A stretch of 14,290 nt of DNA from Flavobacteriales bacterium UBA2426 (GTDB lineage Bacteria > Bacteroidota > Bacteroidia > Flavobacteriales_F > PHOS-HE28), in contig DDRC01000160.1 in the NCBI GenBank assembly GCA_002342985.1, positions 18,288-32,577 of the forward strand. Reading direction: 5' to 3'. This document shows, piece by piece, positions 7,649-14,290 of this stretch (position 1 is the first letter of the stretch; the number at the start of each line of letters is the position of its first letter). The notes beneath the pieces are model-generated. The model saw only the letters and a list, made by a program, of their open reading frames with translations, did no database searches and was not told where the DNA came from. A program made the position numbers and the translations under genes.

Positions 7649-7903
7649 ATGAAGACCTTCCGCGCCTCCATCGACGTGATGCCCCACGACAACCTGCTGG
7701 ACCCGCAAGGCAAGGCGGTGACCGGTGCCATGGGCAATCTGGGCCTGCCCGAGATCACCGGCGTGCGCATCGGCAAGCACATCACCCTGCAAGTTGAGGC
7801 CGGCGATAAGAAGGCCGCCGAAGCCAAAGTGGAGGAGGCCTGCAAGAAGCTCCTGGCCAACCAGGTGATGGAGAAATTCAGCTTCTCCGTGGAGGAGGCC
7901 TGA
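7649..7903 (+). CDS. purS: Phosphoribosylformylglycinamidine synthase subunit PurS
   Basis: PurS is the small subunit of the PurLQS complex, which uses ATP and glutamine to convert formylglycinamide ribonucleotide to the amidine in purine synthesis. The 84-residue length is typical. Recognisable features are the N-terminal strand KTFRASIDVMPHDNLLDPQG (2-21), then AVTGAMGNLGLPEITGVRIGK, where family members have 'G.ai..aL..lG...v..vr.gK', a helix of Lys/Glu/Ala residues (KKAAEAKVEEACKKLLAN) and the closing strand VMEKFSFSVEE. The ATG at 7649 starts directly at the conserved strand. The purQ and purL partners are not adjacent in this window. The gene lies 54 nt after pssA, with the inverted repeat in between. 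Confidence 0.93.
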   Translation: MKTFRASIDVMPHDNLLDPQGKAVTGAMGNLGLPEITGVRIGKHITLQVEAGDKKAAEAKVEEACKKLLANQVMEKFSFSVEEA

Positions 7904-7927
7904 GCACCGGCCCTCGCCCACCGGGCC

Positions 7928-7935
7928 TAAGTTCG
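7928..7935 (+). promoter_or_regulatory. Candidate -7 element for the 7940 membrane-protein gene
   Basis: TAAGTTCG fits the Bacteroidota -7 pattern TAnnTTTG with one mismatch and ends 4 nt before the ATG at 7940 (spacer CAAC). It has the same layout as the element in front of lnt and would give a leaderless or nearly leaderless mRNA. No TTG is seen 17-23 nt upstream, where the end of purS lies. No Shine-Dalgarno-like sequence precedes the ATG. Confidence 0.4.
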
Positions 7936-7939
7936 CAAC

Positions 7940-9130
7940 ATGGTCCGCACCCACGGGCGGCAGGCCCCCCTGCTGCTCGGCCTCGCATTCAGCGCGCTCA
8001 CCCTGGCGCTGCACCTGGCGCCCGTGTGGGTGACCATGCTCAACCGCGGGGCGCAGGACTGGCTGGGCCATCCGCTGCCGCACGACTACCTGGCGCATTG
8101 CGTGGCCGAGCACCGCGGGGGCGCCGATCCCGCCTTCGCCCGCCGCCCGCTCACCACGTGGAGCATTGATGCGCTCGCCCTGCTCGGGGTGCCCGTGAAC
8201 GGGGCTTTCATAGCTGTCGGTCTCACGGGCTTCCTGCTCACGGGCCTGCTCATCCACCGCATCGCGCTGCGACTGGGCGCCTCCCCTGCTGAAGCACTGT
8301 TGTCGCAGGCGCTGTTCCACGCCTCGCCCACCGTGCTCTTCGCATGGTTCAATCCGCTCTACACCTACGATGAGCCGCTGCAGTACCTGGCTCTCTCACT
8401 GGGCATCCTTTGGCTGCTCCGCCAGCGGTGGGCCGCCGCTGCGTTGGCGCTTACGGCGGCCCTCATCGCCCGCGAAACCAGCGCGCTCCTGCTCCCTGCG
8501 CTGCTCCTGCTGGCGCCGCAGCGGCAGCGAGCGGCCCTGCTGGCGGCGCCTCTGCTGCTTTACGCGGTCTTCCTGCTGCTGCACGGCGATCCGGGCCTCG
8601 ACGCATGGCCTGGCGACCTGCTGCGCCGTGCTGACTGCCTGGCGCTGAACCTGGGCCCCGCGCGCCTAGGCGAGACCGTGGCCTATCTGGTCCTGGTGCT
8701 GGCGCTCCCTACGTACCTGCTCGTGCGGCTTCGCGGGCAGGCGCCGGAGCCGCACAGGCGCCTGGTGACCGGCTTCCTGGTCGCACTGGCGTTGAATACC
8801 GCCGTGGTCCTCTCCGCTGCGCTGGCGCGCGAGGCCCGGCTGTTCGCACTGCCCTTGCTGCTCGGCTGGCCGCTGCTGGGCGCTGCGCTGCGGGCGGAGC
8901 TCCGCCAGGCGGGCGGTTGGCGCGGATTGACGGCCCTGATGCGGAACTACCGCACCGCCGCCGTTCTCGCTGCGCTGCTCCTCCTGGTCTCCTTCGCCGT
9001 GTTCAGCCTGTTCGAGCCTTCCACCGGAATCGAAGAGGACAGCCTCTTCCACGAATGGCTAATCGCCGAGCTGGGGTTGATCGCGGCGCTCGTGCTTGCG
9101 CGCCGCCGCATGCGCACCACGGCGGCATGA
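7940..9130 (+). CDS. Polytopic membrane protein, possibly GT-C-type glycosyltransferase
   Basis: I do not recognise a named family with certainty. The 396-residue product has about ten hydrophobic segments (about 9-28, 77-106, 117-137, 148-160, 165-192, 197-215, 245-263, 277-296, 300-317, 338-357, 374-388). After the first segment is a loop of roughly 45 residues with acidic and His residues (HPLPHDYLAHCVAEH). Later segments carry YTYDEPLQY (141-149), ARETSALLLP (177-186) and AREARLFALPL (296-306). A long first periplasmic loop, an acidic residue after a membrane segment and 'aRE.all.lP' motifs recall lipid-linked-sugar (GT-C) transferases and related dolichol/undecaprenol mannosyltransferase-like proteins, but I cannot point to a clear DxD/ExD catalytic motif. 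It could instead be an uncharacterised membrane protein. It is very rich in Leu and Ala. The 3' end faces lptB with 4 nt between stop codons. Confidence 0.75.
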   Translation: MVRTHGRQAPLLLGLAFSALTLALHLAPVWVTMLNRGAQDWLGHPLPHDYLAHCVAEHRGGADPAFARRPLTTWSIDALALLGVPVNGAFIAVGLTGFLLTGLLIHRIALRLGASPAEALLSQALFHASPTVLFAWFNPLYTYDEPLQYLALSLGILWLLRQRWAAAALALTAALIARETSALLLPALLLLAPQRQRAALLAAPLLLYAVFLLLHGDPGLDAWPGDLLRRADCLALNLGPARLGETVAYLVLVLALPTYLLVRLRGQAPEPHRRLVTGFLVALALNTAVVLSAALAREARLFALPLLLGWPLLGAALRAELRQAGGWRGLTALMRNYRTAAVLAALLLLVSFAVFSLFEPSTGIEEDSLFHEWLIAELGLIAALVLARRRMRTTAA

Positions 9131-9134
9131 CCCC

Positions 9135-9863
9135 TCAGCGCTTGCGCTTGAGCTCGAAGCTCTTGCCCAGGTAGCGCAGGCGCACCTGCTCATCGCCGGC
9201 CAGCTCCTCAGCGGTGCCCTGCCTGAAGATGCTGCCCTCGATGAGCAGGTAGGCACGGTCCGTGATGCTCAGGGTCTCCTGCACGTTGTGGTCGGTGATG
9301 AGCACGCCGATGTTGCGCTGCTTGAGCTGCGCCACGATGCTCTGGATGTCCTCCACTGCGATGGGGTCCACGCCCGCGAAGGGCTCATCGAGGAGGATGA
9401 AGCGTGGCTCGTTGGCCAGTGCGCGCGCGATCTCGGTGCGCCGGCGCTCGCCGCCGCTGAGCACGTCGCCCATGTTCCTGCGCACGTGCTGCAGGCTGAA
9501 TTCATCCAGGAGCGTCTCCAGCTTGGCGGCCTGCTCGGCCTTGCTCCGGCCGGTCATCTCCAGGATCGCGCGGATGTTGTCCTCCACGCTCAGCTTGCGG
9601 AATACGCTGGCCTCCTGGGGCAGATAGCCGATGCCCAGCTTGGCGCGCTTGTACATCGGCAGCGCGGTGATGTCCGTATCGTCGAGCAGCACCCTGCCGT
9701 CATTGGGCTTGATGAGGCCAACGATGGTGTAGAAGGTGGTGGTCTTGCCCGCTCCATTGGGCCCCAGCAGGCCCACGATCTCGCCCTGGCCGACCTCCAC
9801 GCTCACGCCGCCCACCACGGTGCGGCCCTTGTAGCGCTTCACGATGTTCTCCGTGCGCAGCAT
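9135..9863 (-). CDS. lptB: LPS export ABC transporter ATP-binding protein LptB
   Basis: LptB is the cytoplasmic ATPase that, with LptF and LptG, extracts lipopolysaccharide from the inner membrane and drives it across the Lpt bridge to the outer membrane. The 242-residue protein has every ABC motif: Walker A GPNGAGKT (34-41), Q-loop Gln83 in [13 protein letters not shown], signature [15 protein letters not shown] (135-149), Walker B FILLDE (155-160), D-loop AGVD (163-166) and H-loop His192 in [17 protein letters not shown] and [14 protein letters not shown] are typical of LptB rather than of other ABC ATPases. The ATG at 9863 overlaps the last base of the DUF5686 stop (TGATG), which suggests coupled translation. 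The frame stays open upstream to 10652 but that part is antisense-free overlap with the DUF5686 gene and is not family sequence. lptA, lptC, lptF and lptG are not in the window. Confidence 0.96.
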   Translation of the reverse strand: MLRTENIVKRYKGRTVVGGVSVEVGQGEIVGLLGPNGAGKTTTFYTIVGLIKPNDGRVLLDDTDITALPMYKRAKLGIGYLPQEASVFRKLSVEDNIRAILEMTGRSKAEQAAKLETLLDEFSLQHVRRNMGDVLSGGERRRTEIARALANEPRFILLDEPFAGVDPIAVEDIQSIVAQLKQRNIGVLITDHNVQETLSITDRAYLLIEGSIFRQGTAEELAGDEQVRLRYLGKSFELKRKR

Positions 9864-12358
9864 CAGAAGGTGACGTTCATCCGCACCCTGAAGGCCCAGG
9901 GCTTGGTGTTGGGGTGATCGAGGTAGGACAGGCGGCGCACCATGTCCACGCGCAGCATCTTCAGGATGTTCTCCACCCCCAGGCTGACCTCGGCGAAGGG
10001 CCCGCCGCTGAGGTCGTAGGTGAAGGGCAGCAGCACCATCTCCTGCTCGTGCTTGCGGTCGAGCGCGCCGACGACGGCCTTGGCGCCCACCACCTCGCGC
10101 CACTTGAGGCGGCGGAAGAGCGGGATGCGGTTGAGGAAGAGGCCGTCGAAATGATGGTCGAGGTAGAGGCTGGCATAGCGGTCGCTCACGAACTCGAAGA
10201 AGTTCATGGTATTGAACGCGAGCTCGTCGAAGTAGAAGGTCTCGTTCCCCGCATGCAGGATGAGCAGCGGGTAGGGCAAAGGCTCGCTGTAGAGCTGCCC
10301 GGCGGTGACCCAGTAGCGCAGGAAGCCGAAGGTGCCCAGGGGCTGGCGGTGGTAGAGCCGGGCGGTGACCTTGGTGTAGTCGAACTGGCCGTCGATCACG
10401 CCCTGAAGGCCCTTGGCCACGCTGAGCTCCAGCGCCGGGTAGCGCGTGCCCAGGCTCACCCGCGTGAAGTCGCCGGCCACGTACTTCTCCTTGTACGCGA
10501 AGCGCGTGTAGAGCACGGCCTCGGTGGTGATGAGCTGGCTGATCCGCGCGGTCTTCTCCTCCGCATCGGTGGGCACGATGTACTCCAGGGTGCCGCGGGG
10601 CGCCAACCGCCGGTGGCGCAGCATCATCATGCTGCTGAAGCCCATGAACCACTCGCGGTCCAGGTAGGCCTTGTACTCCTCCACCAAGGTGAGCTTGTTG
10701 TTCGGCGTGCGCCGGAATGCGCTGGAGAGGATATTGTCCTGGCGGAAGGCATCGGTGCTCTGCCCGAGCTGCTCCAGGTCCTGCTTGTAGTAGAGGCCTG
10801 CGATGAGCCGCGGCTCCTTGGTGATGAAGCCCCGGCCGCCCACGCCGTACTTGAACTCCTGGTCGAGCGTTCCATAGGCCAGGTAGCCCTCCATCTCAAA
10901 GCGCCGGCTCCACTGGCTGCTGGTGCGCAGCCCGGCGCGGAAGCGATTGCCCTCCACCGGGTTGAAGCTGTAGGTGGTGAAGTAGGGCCCCAGTTCCACA
11001 TCGCCCAGCGGGTAATAGCCCGTGACCACGGTATTCACGATGTCGATGTAGGTGCGGAACCGCGGGATCGTCTTCATCGTGTCCACCATGTGGTAGATCG
11101 CATGCTCCTTCTTCGTGAGCGGCACGTGGCGGTGGGTGTCCCAATAGTCGGAGCCCAGGCTCAGCGGATCGATGGCCACCACCACCTCTTCGCTGCCGGA
11201 ATAGAAGGCCTCATCGCGCTCCTGGTTGATGGCGAAGTCGCGGTAGGTGGCCGTCCGGCGGCCGTACAGGCCCTGCACATGGTTCTTGTTCGGCTTGCCG
11301 GTGTCCTTGATGACGTTGAGGTCCACCACCAGCTCATCGCGCACGAGCATCCACACCTCGCGGGCCACCTGATCGTACTCCTGGCGCACCAGGAAGCCCT
11401 GCACGAAGTTGAGGTTGGCCTTGTCAGGGATGCCCGCCTCGATCCGCCGAACGGCATAGGTGGTGTCGTTCACCCACATGGTGCCCTGGAAGGCGAGCTC
11501 CTGCGGCCGCTTGGGCTTGAAATCGAGCCGGTAGCACCAGTGCCTGCCCACATAGGCGCTGTCCGTGAGGTAGTAGTCGTAGTAGCCCTTGCCCCCGTCG
11601 GCGATCGGGCTGATGAAGTTGCGACCGAAGATGACCAGGAAGTTCTCGTAGATGTTGACGTTCTGGTACATGTCGCCCATGAACTGGGAGATGCTCTCGT
11701 TCTCCACACCGCTCACCTTGGTGCCGCGGATGAACTCCTTGCGCGCCTTGGGCTTCTGGCGGTAGTAGACCTCCGAAAGGCTCTCGGTCATGAAGATGGG
11801 CAGGTAGGGCTTCGCATCGGTGCTGTCGATGTTGTCGAAGATGAAGGCGAAGGGCCTGAAGAGCTTCTTCTGGGTGAACTCCTCGGTGATGTTGTTGAGG
11901 TCGAACTCCACCTTGTTGTAAGCCTCGTACTGGTAGGCGCTGAGCTTCTCGCGCTTGTTGGCGGGCTTGTGGCGCACCACGCGGCGCAGGATCTCCAGGG
12001 CGGGATTCTCGCCCGTGGGGCGCACCTCCACCTCGGCCAGGGCCGTGGCACTGGGCTCGAGCTTCACATCGATCACCTGCGTGCGGTCCTTGCGCACCGC
12101 CACCTTGCGCGGCACGTAGCCGATGAAGGAGAAGACCAGGCTGTCGGTGGCGTAGTAGGTATCGATGGCATAGCGGCCATCGATGCCGGTGGTGGTGCCC
12201 ACCCGGCTGTCGCGGAACACGATGTTCACGGCCGGCAGCGTCTCGCCGGTGGCGGCATCGGTGACCGTGCCTGAGATGCGGGTGCTCTGGGCCGGCGCCA
12301 CCGCCGCCAAGGCGATCGGCAGCAGCAGGAGCAGCGGTCGGAGCAGGGCTCGCATCAT
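9863..12358 (-). CDS. DUF5686 outer-membrane protein with N-terminal carboxypeptidase-regulatory-like domain
   Basis: This 831-residue protein has a signal peptide (about 1-24, ending APAQ), a CarboxypepD_reg-like beta-sandwich (about 27-113; [20 protein letters not shown], then GIDGRYAI and FSFIGY) and a long C-terminal region that I assign to DUF5686. The C-terminal half is rich in alternating aromatic strands (for example [20 protein letters not shown] and [19 protein letters not shown]) and the protein ends in MNVTF, the final Phe typical of outer-membrane beta-barrels. The function of the family is unknown. The first domain is shared with SusC/TonB-dependent receptors, but I see no TonB box or plug domain. 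The gene is locked between tatC (4-nt ATGA overlap) and lptB (1-nt overlap), implying cotranscription and an envelope role. ATG at 12358 and the next codon (Met2, 12355) are both possible starts. The family name is from memory; membership as a secreted outer-membrane protein is visible in the sequence. Confidence 0.87.
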   Translation of the reverse strand: MMRALLRPLLLLLPIALAAVAPAQSTRISGTVTDAATGETLPAVNIVFRDSRVGTTTGIDGRYAIDTYYATDSLVFSFIGYVPRKVAVRKDRTQVIDVKLEPSATALAEVEVRPTGENPALEILRRVVRHKPANKREKLSAYQYEAYNKVEFDLNNITEEFTQKKLFRPFAFIFDNIDSTDAKPYLPIFMTESLSEVYYRQKPKARKEFIRGTKVSGVENESISQFMGDMYQNVNIYENFLVIFGRNFISPIADGGKGYYDYYLTDSAYVGRHWCYRLDFKPKRPQELAFQGTMWVNDTTYAVRRIEAGIPDKANLNFVQGFLVRQEYDQVAREVWMLVRDELVVDLNVIKDTGKPNKNHVQGLYGRRTATYRDFAINQERDEAFYSGSEEVVVAIDPLSLGSDYWDTHRHVPLTKKEHAIYHMVDTMKTIPRFRTYIDIVNTVVTGYYPLGDVELGPYFTTYSFNPVEGNRFRAGLRTSSQWSRRFEMEGYLAYGTLDQEFKYGVGGRGFITKEPRLIAGLYYKQDLEQLGQSTDAFRQDNILSSAFRRTPNNKLTLVEEYKAYLDREWFMGFSSMMMLRHRRLAPRGTLEYIVPTDAEEKTARISQLITTEAVLYTRFAYKEKYVAGDFTRVSLGTRYPALELSVAKGLQGVIDGQFDYTKVTARLYHRQPLGTFGFLRYWVTAGQLYSEPLPYPLLILHAGNETFYFDELAFNTMNFFEFVSDRYASLYLDHHFDGLFLNRIPLFRRLKWREVVGAKAVVGALDRKHEQEMVLLPFTYDLSGGPFAEVSLGVENILKMLRVDMVRRLSYLDHPNTKPWAFRVRMNVTF

Positions 12359-13173
12359 GGGCGGGCGGCGTTCGGGAGGGCAGCCGCGCGCGCCTCGCGC
12401 AGCATGGCGCGCTCGGTGCGCGCGCTGATCAGGATGCTCGCCTCATAGAGCAGCATGAGCGGGCCGGCCACGATGAGCTGGCTGATGATGTCCGGCGGCG
12501 TGAGGATGGCGGCGAGCACCAGGATGCCCACGTAGGAGTGGCGCCTGTACCGCCTCAGCACGGATGGGCCGATGAGGCCCATGCGGCTGAGCACCTGCAC
12601 CACCAGCGGCATCTCGAAGACCAGGCCCGTCCAGAGCGTAACCTGGGTGACGATCCCGATGAAGCTCTCGAGCGCGAAGTTGTTGGCCACGCTCGGGCTC
12701 ACCTGGTAGTTGCCGAAGAACTGAACGCTGAGGGGCGACAGCAGGAAGTAGCCGAACAGCACCCCGCAAGCGAAGAGGAAGGAGCCGGCGAGCACGAAGT
12801 GGCGCGTGGCCCTCCGCTCCCGCTCGTGCAGCCCCGGCGCGATGAAGCGCCAGAGCTCCCAAAGGATGTAGGGGAAGGCGATGATGATGCCCACCACGAA
12901 GGCCACGGTCATGTGGGTCATGAATTGGCCGCTCACGGGCAGGTTCTGCAGGGTGAAGCCCAGTTCACGGATGCAAAGGCCCGGCATACCCAACCATTCG
13001 CCGATGCGGCAGAAGCCCCTGTAGGTGACGAACCGCGGATTCCGGGCGGCGAGCACCACATTCTCGAAGACGAATGACTTGAAGACGAAGGCCAGCACGA
13101 AGCCGACGGTCACCGCGATTGCGGAGCGCACCAGTGTCCATCGGAGCTCCTCCAGGTGCTCCAGGAATGTCAT
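12355..13173 (-). CDS. tatC: Sec-independent protein translocase TatC
   Basis: TatC is the inner-membrane receptor that binds twin-arginine signal peptides and organises TatA to export folded proteins. The 272-residue protein begins MTFLEHLEELRWTLVRS, the family's N-terminal HLEELR motif, and has six membrane segments. Further conserved stretches are FPYILWELWRFIAPGLHERER (split: FPYILWELWRF 100-110, IAPGLHERER 111-120), FE187MP in TGLVFEMPLVVQVLSRMG, and LTPPDIISQ (224-232) with the conserved Asp228. The ATG at 13173 is chosen because it begins at the family N terminus; the frame is open to 13275, but the extra 34 residues are Arg/Gly-rich and span the probable promoter. The loop between segments 1 and 2 (about 38-80, with Cys55 and Cys67) is longer than in E. 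coli, as is common in Bacteroidota. tatA/tatB are not in the window. It is first in the tatC-DUF5686-lptB operon. Confidence 0.95.
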   Translation of the reverse strand: MTFLEHLEELRWTLVRSAIAVTVGFVLAFVFKSFVFENVVLAARNPRFVTYRGFCRIGEWLGMPGLCIRELGFTLQNLPVSGQFMTHMTVAFVVGIIIAFPYILWELWRFIAPGLHERERRATRHFVLAGSFLFACGVLFGYFLLSPLSVQFFGNYQVSPSVANNFALESFIGIVTQVTLWTGLVFEMPLVVQVLSRMGLIGPSVLRRYRRHSYVGILVLAAILTPPDIISQLIVAGPLMLLYEASILISARTERAMLREARAAALPNAARP

Positions 13174-13226
13174 TTCACTTCCGGTCCGTGCCAATCGTCG
13201 GGAACGGGCCGCCTGTGGGCCCCGGC

Positions 13227-13234
13227 CAAAGATA
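13227..13234 (-). promoter_or_regulatory. Candidate -7 element of the tatC-DUF5686-lptB operon
   Basis: On the minus strand the sequence is TATCTTTG, a perfect match to the Bacteroidota -7 consensus TAnnTTTG. Transcription would start near 13220, giving a leader of about 45-50 nt before tatC. No TTG occurs 17-23 nt upstream; that space is a GC-only palindrome instead. Confidence 0.45.
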
Positions 13235-13246
13235 GCCGCCGCCCAT

Positions 13247-13264
13247 CGGGCGCCCCGGCGCCCG
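13247..13264. repeat. GC-only palindrome in the tatC-recQ intergenic region
   Basis: CGGGCGCC and GGCGCCCG are perfect 8-nt inverted arms around a CC centre. The element sits 12 nt upstream of the tatC -7 motif, inside the 227-nt divergent intergenic region (13174-13400). It could be an operator or supercoiling-sensitive site, but in DNA this GC-rich it may be chance. The rest of the intergenic region shows no open frame or RNA gene that I can support. Confidence 0.3.
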
Positions 13265-13352
13265 GGCGCGACCACTTATCCACGCCCGACCGACGGAAAT
13301 CGCGCTTAACGAACGTTGGCAACATCCGGCGGCACGAATGCGTTGCACGCCG

Positions 13353-13360
13353 TACTTTTA
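13353..13360 (+). promoter_or_regulatory. Weak candidate -7 element for recQ
   Basis: TACTTTTA lies 40 nt before the recQ ATG in one of the few AT-rich patches of the intergenic region. It differs from TAnnTTTG at the last base. The nearest upstream TTG copies are 7 and 34 nt away, both outside the normal spacing, so the call is weak. Confidence 0.25.
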
Positions 13361-13400
13361 AGCATTCAACCAGCAGACCGTAGCACCGGCGATTCCATCG

Positions 13401-14290
13401 ATGATCAATGTTGACCTGACGCCCAAGGAGGCGCTCGAGCAGTTCTTCGGCTTCAAGAAGTTCAAGGGGGAACAGGAGGCCATCATCCAGAGCGTCCTCG
13501 ACGGGCGCAACACCTTCGTCATCATGCCCACGGGTGGCGGCAAGAGCCTGTGCTACCAGCTGCCCGCGCTCATGATGGATGGCACCGCCATCGTGGTGAG
13601 CCCGCTCATCGCGCTCATGAAGAACCAGGTGGACGCGCTGCGCGGCTTCAGCGAGGAGGAGGGCGTCGCCCATTTCCTCAACAGCTCCCTCACCCGCAAC
13701 GAGACGCTCCGTGTGCGCAAGGACATCTCGGAAGGGCGCACGAAGATCCTCTACGTGGCGCCCGAGAGCCTCACCAAGAAGGAGAACACCGAGTTCCTGC
13801 GGGACATCAAGATCAGCTTCTTCGCCATCGACGAGGCTCACTGCATCAGCGAGTGGGGCCACGACTTCCGCCCCGAGTACCGCCGCCTGCGCACGATCTT
13901 CAACGACATCAAGGGCGTGCCGATCATCGCCCTCACCGCCACCGCCACCGAGAAGGTGCAGGAGGACATCCTCAAGAACCTCGACATCCCCGATGCGCGG
14001 GTCTTCAAGGCCTCCTTCAACCGGCCCAACCTCAACTACGAGATCCGGCCCAAGAAGGATGTGCAGCGCGAGATCATCCGATTCATCAAGCAGCACGCCG
14101 GCAAGAGCGGCATCGTCTACTGCCTCAGCCGCAAGAAGGTGGAGGAGATGGCCGAAATGCTCAACGTGAACGGAATCAAGGCCCTGCCCTATCACGCCGG
14201 CATGGATGCCAGCCAGCGCGCCAGCCACCAGGACCAGTTCCTGATGGAGAAGGTGGACGTGATCGTGGCCACCATCGCCTTCGGCATGGG
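13401..14290 (+). CDS. recQ: ATP-dependent DNA helicase RecQ, N-terminal part (cut by window edge)
   Basis: RecQ is a 3'-5' DNA helicase that acts in recombination and in restart of stalled replication forks. The window holds the first 296 codons, the frame running open off the right edge. Both RecA-like lobes are begun: Q-motif FGFKKFKGEQ (16-25), motif I TGGGKS (44-49), motif Ia SPLIALMKNQV (67-77), motif II DEAHC (144-148), the RecQ-specific aromatic-rich loop ISEWGHDFRPEY (149-160), motif III LTATAT (178-183), motif IV IVYCLSRKKVEEM (238-250), then YHAGMD (264-269) and the start of motif V/VI, VIVATIAFGMG. The ATG at 13401 lies 11 codons before the conserved region, a normal distance. The zinc-binding, winged-helix and HRDC domains would lie beyond the edge. 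The gene is divergent from tatC. Confidence 0.96.
   Translation, partial: MINVDLTPKEALEQFFGFKKFKGEQEAIIQSVLDGRNTFVIMPTGGGKSLCYQLPALMMDGTAIVVSPLIALMKNQVDALRGFSEEEGVAHFLNSSLTRNETLRVRKDISEGRTKILYVAPESLTKKENTEFLRDIKISFFAIDEAHCISEWGHDFRPEYRRLRTIFNDIKGVPIIALTATATEKVQEDILKNLDIPDARVFKASFNRPNLNYEIRPKKDVQREIIRFIKQHAGKSGIVYCLSRKKVEEMAEMLNVNGIKALPYHAGMDASQRASHQDQFLMEKVDVIVATIAFGM

Noticed and set aside
9864..10652. Upstream extension of the lptB frame to 505 residues
   Set aside because: The added sequence is out-of-frame DUF5686 coding DNA rich in Arg/His/Pro; LptB homologues start at [11 protein letters not shown].
9914..12274. 786-codon plus-strand open frame opposite the DUF5686 gene
   Set aside because: It has the same composition artefact (VEVH/AEAH-like runs), no signal or domain, and an exact overlap with a real gene on the other strand.
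13174..13275. N-terminal extension of tatC by 34 residues
   Set aside because: The residues are Arg/Gly/Ala-rich, lie before the conserved HLEELR start and overlap a perfect -7 element.
13170..14228. 352-codon minus-strand open frame opposite recQ
   Set aside because: It is antisense to a complete set of RecQ helicase motifs; the Leu/Asp/Glu/His-rich product matches no family.

Overview
The window looks like chromosomal core DNA of a GC-rich member of the Bacteroidota, most likely a Flavobacteriales-type lineage. The evidence is the gene content: a type IX secretion (T9SS) PorV-like/C25-sortase pair, a DUF5686 protein with an N-terminal carboxypeptidase-regulatory-like domain, a Bacteroidota-style short phosphatidylserine synthase, and several TAnnTTYG promoter -7 elements close to start codons. 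The strong G/C bias at third codon positions creates very long spurious antisense reading frames. I see no phage, transposase, CRISPR array, tRNA or rRNA.

Layout. (1) Positions 1-6687, minus strand: porV2 -> porU2 (4-nt ATGA overlap) -> lnt (36-nt gap, cut by the left edge). This block concerns export, surface anchoring and lipoprotein acylation. (2) Positions 6688-6766: a short divergent intergenic region with a good promoter for porV2. (3) Positions 6767-9130, plus strand: pssA (phosphatidylserine synthase), a long inverted repeat of the 'HHRGTEnTE' type that has become the C-terminal tail of pssA, purS (purine synthesis), and a polytopic membrane protein that resembles GT-C glycosyltransferases. 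(4) Positions 13173-9135, minus strand: tatC -> DUF5686 protein -> lptB, fused tightly by 4-nt and 1-nt stop/start overlaps. It converges on the membrane protein gene with only 4 nt between the two stop codons. (5) Positions 13174-13400: divergent intergenic region with a perfect -7 element for tatC and a GC-rich palindrome. (6) Positions 13401-14290, plus strand: 5' part of recQ, cut by the right edge.

Taken together, most genes build or serve the cell envelope: Tat export, lipopolysaccharide transport, phospholipid head-group synthesis, lipoprotein N-acylation and T9SS surface processing. purS and recQ are the housekeeping exceptions. I find no convincing new defence or mobile system. The points most worth a second look are the repeat that extends pssA, the apparently leaderless genes, the translationally coupled DUF5686 protein of unknown function between tatC and lptB, and the altered residues beside the catalytic His of the very large C25 peptidase.
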